From Bryoerythrophyllum caledonicum (lineage: Eukaryota > Streptophyta > Bryopsida > Pottiales > Pottiaceae): a stretch of DNA of 64,000 nt. The notes below the pieces were generated by a model that was not told the origin of the DNA, ran no database searches, and saw only the letters and a program-made list of their open reading frames with translations. Positions 58,004 through 64,000 of this stretch are shown piece after piece; positions within the stretch are counted from its first letter, which is position 1, and every line of letters begins with the position of its first letter. The translations under genes were made by a program, and so were the position numbers. The stretch covers positions 13,904,028-13,968,027 of the forward strand of contig OZ020519.1 in NCBI GenBank assembly GCA_963971425.1, read 5' to 3'.

Positions 58004-58328
58004 GTCCAGCACTCCGATCCCCATTGAACTGCCGCGCTCCACGTCGCAGGAGCTTTGCGGATCCTCGCTCCGCCATGTCATCCGCTCGCAGCGCAAGTCC
58101 CTCACCAAAGCCAACGGCGTCCCCACCGGCAAGACCTCACCCGGGTACACCACCCCTCCCAACGGCTACGCGTCCTCCACGCCGAGCTCCCAGACCACGT
58201 CGCCCTCGCTGGAGGCCATCCCGGACATGTCCCTGGACAATCTCACTAAGAAACTGGAGAATTGCAACAACGGACACGCAGCTGCGGCAGCCCCTCACGG
58301 CGCCCCAGTCGTGGTGCGCGTCGCGTGA
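58004..58328 (+). CDS. Unrecognised GC-biased exon; possible alternative last exon of pyrophosphatase
   Basis: The acceptor TTGTGTCCAG precedes 58004. The frame then runs 108 codons to TGA (58326-58328) with almost exclusive G/C third positions, the mark of a genuine exon in this genome. The product is Ser/Thr/Pro-rich with a basic patch (HVIRSQRKSLTKANG), a PSLEAIPDMSLDNLTKKLEN segment and an Ala/His tail. I recognise no domain. The entry phase (one base completing a codon) fits the phase-2 end of pyrophosphatase exon 3, making an ATG codon. Alternatives are the 3' exon of an undetected gene whose other exons I cannot find, or a relic of one. An AATAAA at about 58598-58603 could serve as its polyadenylation signal. 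Confidence 0.5.
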
Positions 58329-58756
58329 TGGCGTCGGTGGAAGTTGGAAGCAGCGTGTGAGTGAGTAGCAGTTGGGAGGTTCCCTTTTTTTTGTCTCCAA
58401 AAGAGATTGCGTGATGCGGCTGAAGGTACTTTGTGGTCAGATCGACATTCTTTTGAGGTGCACTCTCGTGCAGTCTCCCTTTTCATATACGGGTTTCCAT
58501 ACGATAGAGTACGGGGTTTTATACGGTAGGTAGGTATGAGAGGTGTAGCGTGGTCACTTGTGATTAATATTTGATGTTGTGCGTGTGAGGTTCCGGCAAT
58601 AAAACAACATTTCTTCCAACAGATCCTTTGTGCTTTTTGCTTTTTTGTATGAGTTTATTCCAGCTTCTGGACCGGCGTAATAAGCACATTTGGAGGAGAT
58701 GCTTAGTTAATGATAGTCTTCTTGAGTCCTTCCTGGAGAGGACAAATGGGAATTGC
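58329..58756. other. 3' untranslated and flanking sequence
   Basis: The interval is T-rich with an AATAAA element near 58598. No further coding is seen. Confidence 0.5.
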
Positions 58757-58769
58757 AGGGTGAGAACAC

Positions 58770-59105
58770 CAAACACTGCATATAGCATGGACCAGAGTAG
58801 TGCTAGTTTCTACACTAATTGGAAATCTACATGTATTTAGCAACTGACACCCTGCTTAAGAACGAATAGCCAATCAAATTTAGATATGCACCTGCTTGAT
58901 GAAAATGAGTACACTAAACACTGAATATAGTGTAGAGTGATTATTGATGTAAATCACTCACACTAATTTCCATCAAAGCATGTGCATGCCAAGTTCTGAT
59001 TGGGTATTTGTTCTCAAGCAAGTGTGTGTCAGTCAACAATTGCATGTAAATTTTCAATTAGTGTAGGAAATTTCAAATAGACTGGTCTACACTATATTCA
59101 CGGAA
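58770..59105. mobile_element. Fold-back element with arms of about 140 bp
   Basis: The left arm (about 58770-58910) is the imperfect inverse of the right arm (about 58968-59105). Examples are CTGCTTAAGAACGAATAGCC against the inverse of TGGGTATTTGTTCTCAAGCA, and CTACACTAATTGGAAAT against ATTTTCAATTAGTGTAG. The loop (about 58915-58965) is itself a hairpin (TAGTGTAGAGTGATT / AATCACTCACACTA). A transcript would fold into a long imperfect hairpin. Confidence 0.75.
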
Positions 59106-59298
59106 CGGTGGAGTTATTCCACATCAGTTACGAATCCACACTTTATTGTACGTAGTGCATGAATCGACACAATGTTTGGTGTAGTAAAATATGGTAAGAA
59201 AAAGCTTCCTGCGTTCTTTTTTTGTACCAATGAAATGTATGGCAATCAATGCTCCTAGGTTGTACCCAATGCAAGTTGAATGGGTAAGGGTTTAGGGT
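59106..59298. other. Short spacer
   Basis: No feature is recognised. A telomere-like GGTTTAGGGTTTAGG lies at its right end (59285-59300). Confidence 0.4.
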
Positions 59299-60052
59299 TT
59301 AGGCGAAATGACCCCCTCGTTGGGAGCCTCCCAACGAAGGGAGGCCGACTTGCCTTGATGTCCTTCCAATATTTGGTGGCCTGCTCTTCCAAGCCCTCCC
59401 CCAACCTATTCTCCGACCAGGCCCATAATCGGGCACTCAGCCCGGCTAGCCGTTCTGGACCGCCCTTCTCCGCTATGCAACCCTTCTACCGTGGAGAACC
59501 AAAGTTCTTACTTTGTCCTTTTCCTTTGAGATGATATGGTAGGACTTGTATTGAAACAAGATAAGTGGGCTGCTCCATCAATGTAAACTGTATGTTCTGT
59601 ACAGGTAATAGTACAAATGTATATTGATGGTGGTGGTCGCAATGGCTACAGCGGATTTGCTGAAGCAGAAGCGGTCTCTCAGGCAAATCTGACGTTCGTA
59701 TGCAGGAAAGGCACTAAGCTCATGCCCTGCCTTTACTTCTGGCCCCGCAATTGAATCAATACACATGTCACATTGTGCAAGACGTGAACCTAACGCACCT
59801 GGACATTCAGTTTTAAGCAAAAGCAAATAGTTGATTAGGTCATAGGCTAGAATAATAGTAGATAGAAGGGCCAGCTGGGCTGAGTGCCCAATTACGGGCC
59901 TGGATAGGAAGCGGGTTGGGGTTGGGGATGGCGAGCAGTTGGGATTGGAGGGGGGTCGGAAGAGCGGGCCACCAAGGATGAAATGAAGGACGTCGGGGCG
60001 GGTTGGCCTTCCTTTGTCGAAAGGCTTCCAACGAGGGGGTGAATTTACCTTG
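59299..60052. mobile_element. Element with long GC-rich terminal inverted repeats
   Basis: The outer segments 59299-59455 and about 59862-60052 are imperfect inverse copies (AATGACCCCCTCGTTGG against CCAACGAGGGGGTGAATT; GTGGCCTGCTCTTCC against GAAGAGCGGGCCACC). The unique centre (about 400 bp) is AT-rich and non-coding. Long inverted repeats are typical of MULE or fold-back elements. No target duplication was verified. Confidence 0.7.
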
Positions 60053-60495
60053 GGCGTAATCTATAGTACCTTGGGTTCTCAAAGAGTTCACCAATAGTTC
60101 CGTTCACCTTTCCTAAGCCAAGTCAACATGTTTGTGTGGTCTCGTAATCCCACTAACTAACAAATAAGACCATAAAGCAAAGGGTGTCATGAAGGGTGAT
60201 CTCCTTTCACTTCCTCTATATTCTAAATTTTATGTTTATTGTAGGTACACTATAATATGATTTATAAATGCTATAAGTTTTTGCTATTGATGAATGTTTT
60301 ACCCAACCATGTTGACAATGATACCCTCTTTAAGTAATATAGATAGTTGTACTCTAAGTAAAATCTTCATCAAAAGTAAAAGGATACAACGCTTTCAAAT
60401 CATAAAGCAACACTACACTAATTACATAAAATTTAGTGTAGTGACTCTAGTGAATTTGGGTGACCCGCATGTCACCCTCTAGTTTATGGTCTTAT
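60053..60495. other. AT-rich spacer, nothing recognised
   Basis: There are no coding, RNA or repeat-boundary signals. Confidence 0.45.
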
Positions 60496-60860
60496 CATAT
60501 GCTACGCCCCCCCATAACCAACCAAATCTAGTAACCGGCTGCAATATTTTTGAGGTATATCTAATCTACTTCCATCCTATTACCATCCATTCGATTCCAA
60601 AAGGAGGTTTGCTATTTGTCACTATGCCTTACTTTTGGTCGGAGCTTTTGAGGTGTACCTATTGGTGGGTGCCAACTAAAGATGGCATCACACTTTGAAA
60701 ATTCATAACTAATTCACATATTATTGGAAATATATAAAATCACTTGGGTTGAAATTGTAATTCTATTGGCTATTAAAAAAAATTAATGTAGTCTTGTTTA
60801 GGCTCTCCATGTATGTACAAAGCTTAACTTGTTGGTTATGAAGGGGGACTTACCTTAGTA
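60496..60860 (+). repeat. Family D element
   Basis: The left end CGCCCCCCCATAACCAACC and the right end GGTTATGAAGGGGGACTTACC are inverted. The interior is collinear with 4936-5285. Confidence 0.7.
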
Positions 60861-60939
60861 ACCAGGACCACAGCGAAAGCGTGATTTTTCTTGGAAAAGG
60901 TGTGGGAAACTACTTGTAAATTCTTTGGAAACTTAGGTT

Positions 60940-61394
60940 ATGCTCACACTATGCGGAGGTTTGCATAGCTCTTTAGGTCGATGGAAAGATGGTACAAAGT
61001 CATGCATTTGCATGAGAAATAGTGGTGAGGAAATAAATGACATGGTACCTATGCCTTGGATGAAATCATGACAAGGATTGTGGAGGTAGACTAGAGATAG
61101 CTTGGAGGTAGGAAGTTCGTGCGCAATTTCTTGGTACTTCATAAATTTTTTTTAAATGAACATGTGTACTTCTAATACCTACGAGTTACTGCCATAATGA
61201 CGAAGGTATGGAAGATAGGCAAGAAGTGGCACTTTAGCTATTTGTAAAGTGGTTTGGTACGTACGCATGGTTTCCCTACTTTTGTAAATCTTGACTTCTT
61301 GTCAACAAATGAAACTATTTTCTATTCTGGTGTGAAAAAACTTCATCTTATCTGGTTTCCATAGATATACAAACCTCCAAGTGCAAACAAACCC
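60940..61394. repeat. Repeat J, first copy
   Basis: About 450 bp match 61580-62071 in the same orientation (GTGGTGAGGAAATAAATGAC, TGACAAGGATTGTGGAGG, GTGGCACTTTAGCTATTTGT). The right end CCAAGTGCAAACAAACCC is intact; the left end is decayed. Confidence 0.7.
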
Positions 61395-61579
61395 TTAGGG
61401 TACTATAGAGAGTGTTAGGTTGTATTTCACAGGGGCCAAGAGCATTGATTGCCAATAGTAATTATTGTTGTAAGAAAGGGATCATAAACATCCTCATGCT
61501 CTTTGTCTTTTTGTTATTAATTCCCTGCCTTTCTTCCTTTCCTCTTCAAGAAGGCCTTTTCAAGAAACTCTAGTACATA

Positions 61580-62071
61580 GGGTTTGTTTGCACTTGGAGG
61601 TGCAATTTGCTATTTAGGTCGGTGTGATGGAGGTAGGAATTGGTGCATTTGCACCAAAAATAGTGGTGAGGAAATAAATGACATGGCATCCTGCGTGGTG
61701 GATGAAATCGTGACAAGGATTGTGGAGGTAGACTAGGGGTAGACTAAAGGTAGCTTAGAGGTAGGAAGTTTTTGCGCAATTCCTTGGTACTTCACAATTC
61801 TTTTGAAAATGAACATGTGGACCCTTACTATCTACAAGTCACTCCCATAATATCATAGGTATGGGTGGTATGCAAGTAGTGGCACTTTAGCTATTTGTAA
61901 AGTGGTTTGGTACATAAGCACAGCTTCCTACTTTTGTAAATCTTGACTTCTTGTCAATGAATGAAACTATTTTCTATCCTCCAGTATCAAAAGATCTCAA
62001 TTTATCCGGTTTCCATAGATATAGGGAATTTTCAAGGATGTACAAAAAAAAATCCAAGTGCAAAAAGACCC
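61580..62071. mobile_element. Repeat J, second copy with terminal inverted repeats
   Basis: The ends GGGTTTGTTTGCACTTGGA and TCCAAGTGCAAAAAGACCC are inverted; TTA follows the right end. It is 492 bp and non-coding. The ends resemble PIF/Harbinger-type MITEs. The two J copies lie about 190 bp apart, in tandem orientation. Confidence 0.7.
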
Positions 62072-62519
62072 TTAGCATTACAATTTCAGCCCTAGCGATT
62101 TCATATTTTTTCAACAAAATGAGAATTAGTTATGATTTTCAAACCAGTCTTCCACCATGCCCGAACATGGATGTATTCAATTTAAAAGAACTCTTCGCTT
62201 ATGTTTGAAAGGTGGCAAAGAAGGTAAGGATGATCATTATCAGCATGTAACCACTCAATCCTACGTCAGCGCAAGAGAAGACAACTCTCAAAACCATGAA
62301 GAAAGTCGAGGACAGAAGAATTGGAGTTTTGCTGTTCAAGCATTTGAGACTCCTCACAGCACCCATTACAGTTGACACCATTCTCTGTTGTGAGATGGGC
62401 ATTGCAGTCCAGGCTTGAAAACTATCAACAGACTGATCTGAATCGTAATGATAATTCTAAGGGGAGGGGGCTATCTACAGAATGATGATAGAGGGGTACA
62501 TCTGACCAAATAAACCCTA
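62072..62519. other. Spacer and 3' flank of RRP41L
   Basis: No gene is seen. A telomere-like AAACCCTAAACCCTGG occurs at 62512-62527. Confidence 0.45.
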
Positions 62520-62680
62520 AACCCTGGCAGAACTCACCGAGTGCGAAAGAAAACTCAAGATCAGGTACAAAATTTGAGGAGCTTACATGTCTTGTTCTTC
62601 GCCTTGAGCTGCTCTTTGAGACACGCCCGCGTCACGTCCGCCGATTTTGCACAGGCATCCATGGAGAGGTGCTTAATCCA
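62520..62680 (-). pseudogene. Duplicated 3' end of RRP41L
   Basis: About 155 bp repeat the last exon end and its downstream flank (62686-62840). The minus strand still reads HLSMDACAKSADVTRACLKEQ, followed by Lys-rich residues, and has lost the original stop context. The copies share GAGGAGCTTAC and the CACTCACCGAGTGCGA flank. It is a truncated tandem duplication without a start. Confidence 0.75.
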
Positions 62681-62752
62681 TAAACCCTGCCAGCACTCAC
62701 CGAGTGCGAGAGAAAACTCAAGGTCGAGGACAAAAGTAGAGGAGCTTACGTC

Positions 62753-63541
62753 TCACTCGTCTTCTTCGCCTTGCGCTTGCTCTTTGAGACACGCACGCAT
62801 CACGTCCGCCAGCTTCGCACAGGCATCCATGGAGAGATGGAGCGCATCCTTGAGGGTGGCGCCAGGCCACTGGCCAGTGATCTTGAGCTGCGTGACCTCG
62901 TTCCGGGACGCCATGCACGTGACCATCATCTCGCCGTCGCTCCACTTCTCCTCCTCCAACGTGGTGTCCAGCAGCACCTCCTTGCCGACGCAGCAGGCGG
63001 ACACCGCGGGAACGAGGTCGTACATGGCAATGCCCGCATCCGCGAGCGCCATGGACGCGCACGAGATCACCGCGGGGAGGTCCGCGCCGCCGGACTGCAG
63101 AACGAGCGCGAAGATGTCCACCGTGGTCTTGGGGAACGTGTGCAGCATGACCGCGCCCTCCAGCGCCTTGTGCAGCATGACGGGGAACTCCTTCTCCACC
63201 TCCTGCGCTCTCCCGCGCACCGAGGTCGCGAACGACGCGTACTGCACATGGCAGTTGAGCCGCCCGATGCCGCTGAACGCCTCCGCCTTGTAGCTCTCCC
63301 GCGGCCCAAACACCGACACGATCACCTTCGTCTGCCCGACCTCCGCGTACGCCGACCCCGCCGCCGCCGTCACCGCGCCCGTCTTCAGGAAGAAGAACCG
63401 CGACTCGGTAGCCATCCGCCCGTCCACGCGCGCGCCGCTCGGCGACAGCAGCTGCACGGCGCCTCCTCGCTTCCAGGACGCGTCCGACGCGGCCTCCTTC
63501 ACGGCGTAGGAACCACTTGTGTCGCCCCGCCCCTTCGCCAT
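62753..63541 (-). CDS. RRP41L: Exosome subunit RRP41-like (MTR3 type)
   Basis: A single exon of 262 residues on the minus strand. RNase PH-fold blocks run in order: DGR (about 40), GAVTAAAGSAYAEVGQTKVIVSV-type block (about 55-77), GPRE, GRLNCHVQY (about 92-100), SVMLHKALEG-like PVMLHKALEGAVMLHTFPKTTVDI (about 120-143), LQSGGADLPAVISCASMALADAGI, then domain 2 with EVTQLKITGQWP and a DACAKLADVMRACL tail. It matches the plant RRP41L/MTR3 group closely in length and motif order. In the exosome core such subunits form the hexameric ring and are generally structural, not catalytic. The N-terminal 30 residues are poorly conserved. The first ATG lies six bases after an acceptor-like GATTGCAG, so a leader intron is possible. 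GC-rich shadow frames on the plus strand are disregarded. Confidence 0.95.
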   Translation of the reverse strand: MAKGRGDTSGSYAVKEAASDASWKRGGAVQLLSPSGARVDGRMATESRFFFLKTGAVTAAAGSAYAEVGQTKVIVSVFGPRESYKAEAFSGIGRLNCHVQYASFATSVRGRAQEVEKEFPVMLHKALEGAVMLHTFPKTTVDIFALVLQSGGADLPAVISCASMALADAGIAMYDLVPAVSACCVGKEVLLDTTLEEEKWSDGEMMVTCMASRNEVTQLKITGQWPGATLKDALHLSMDACAKLADVMRACLKEQAQGEEDE

Positions 63542-63544
63542 CGC

Positions 63545-63605
63545 TGCAATCCTTAAACCTTAAACCCTAAACCCTAACTCTAAACTCTAAACCTTAATCC
63601 TAATT
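63545..63605. promoter_or_regulatory. Telo-box cluster upstream of RRP41L
   Basis: Degenerate telomere-type words (TTAAACCCTAAACCCTAACT and variants) immediately precede the start codon. In plants, AAACCCTAA telo-boxes are common near starts of ribosome and housekeeping genes. Confidence 0.6.
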
Positions 63606-63779
63606 CTTCATTCACGTTTTCCGCTTCCTGCGTTACTCTAGAGGAGATATTCCATCATCTCCCCGCAGCTCCTCATCACGCATGGTGGAGAAGACGGATT
63701 TGTTTGCGGAATGGTGAAATGATGGCTGTGGTTGCGCTAAGGTGCAGGGGAGGACGGAATGAAGGAAGACTGCGGGTGT

Positions 63780-63905
63780 GGAATGAGAAGCAGCGCGTTT
63801 GGAGTGCCTGAGCGACGGAGCACCGGAGGCGCGATGGCGATGGCGATCCGGCGATCCGGCGATGCGAAGGGCGATGCGAAGGACTCGCAGCAGCCTTCAC
63901 AAGTT
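63780..63905 (-). promoter_or_regulatory. Leader module shared with TRAPPC6
   Basis: CCTGAGCGACGGAG, then GCGATGGCGATGGCGAT, GGCGATGCGAAG and GACTCGCAGCAG occur in the same order as at 8607-8700 (CCTGAGCGATGGAG, GCGATGGCGATCAG, GGCGATGGCGAAG, GACTCGCAGAAAA). It probably marks the transcription start region of RRP41L. Confidence 0.55.
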
Positions 63906-63924
63906 GCAGACTGGTTCGTTTCCC

Positions 63925-64000
63925 TACTTTGATATAGAGCGGGTATCACAATGCGACCAAGTTATCAAACGGGTATACGTGCAGCAGGATATCACATGTG
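63925..64000. promoter_or_regulatory. CGGGTAT motif cluster upstream of RRP41L
   Basis: GAGCGGGTATCAC, AAACGGGTATACG, CAGGATATCAC and AAGTTATCAAA lie just upstream of the shared leader module and continue to the window edge, as in 8740-8940. Confidence 0.5.

Noticed and set aside
62541..63556. Plus-strand frames of 250 and 261 codons opposite RRP41L
   Set aside because: Composition shadows; the minus-strand frame matches the exosome family along its whole length.
63551..63605. Telomere-like repeats as a chromosome end or interstitial telomere
   Set aside because: Short and degenerate, placed directly before a start codon; better read as telo-box promoter words.
1..64000. tRNA, rRNA or snRNA genes
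   Set aside because: No complete cloverleaf or conserved rRNA/snRNA core was recognised; only the SINE-like B box near 49051 was found.

Overview
The window is nuclear DNA of a streptophyte plant, most likely a seedless land plant. I cannot name the genus. The gene content says plant: a plastid-targeted ClpC, the plant-type Rab5 GTPase ARA6, a TOM9-type mitochondrial import receptor and plant-type phosphatidylinositol synthase. Coding exons are GC-rich with GT-AG introns. The intergenic DNA is AT-rich and packed with short non-autonomous transposons.
Eight protein genes can be modelled. From left to right they are: TRAPPC6/TRS33 (minus, 6746-8345); ClpC (minus, 11214-15238), head to head with phosphatidylinositol synthase (plus, 18162-20336); TOM9 (plus, 33979-34296), convergent with a Josephin-domain deubiquitinase (minus, 35491-36662); ARA6 (plus, 38834-40648); soluble inorganic pyrophosphatase (plus, 56745-57714); and the exosome subunit RRP41L/MTR3 (minus, 62753-63541). 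A further strongly codon-biased exon at 58004-58328 has no recognised homology. It is in splice phase with pyrophosphatase exon 3 and may be an alternative last exon. At least five genes carry a convincing intron in the 5' untranslated region. The genes are unrelated housekeeping functions (vesicle tethering and endosomal traffic, plastid protein import and proteolysis, lipid synthesis, mitochondrial import, deubiquitination, phosphate metabolism, RNA decay), so no pathway cluster is implied.
The intergenic DNA has three main layers. (1) Several families of small elements (about 0.2-1 kb) have ends beginning CCC and are bounded by TTAA on one or both sides. This is the signature expected of piggyBac-type, TTAA-targeting transposition. 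Several are joined end to end through a single shared TTAA, and one family sits inside introns of four of the eight genes. (2) A decayed Ty3/gypsy retroelement (about 25.0-31.7 kb, minus) has reverse transcriptase, RNase H and integrase remnants. Unusually, it also has a PHD-finger-like cysteine pattern after the integrase. (3) There are TAA-flanked PIF/Harbinger-like MITEs, long inverted-repeat and fold-back elements, a tRNA-derived SINE candidate, and minisatellites. One minisatellite unit occurs at two loci 44 kb apart in opposite orientation.
The observations I consider most worth follow-up are the TTAA element system, the in-phase alternative exon beside the pyrophosphatase, and the related 5' modules with CGGGTAT motif clusters upstream of TRAPPC6 and RRP41L.
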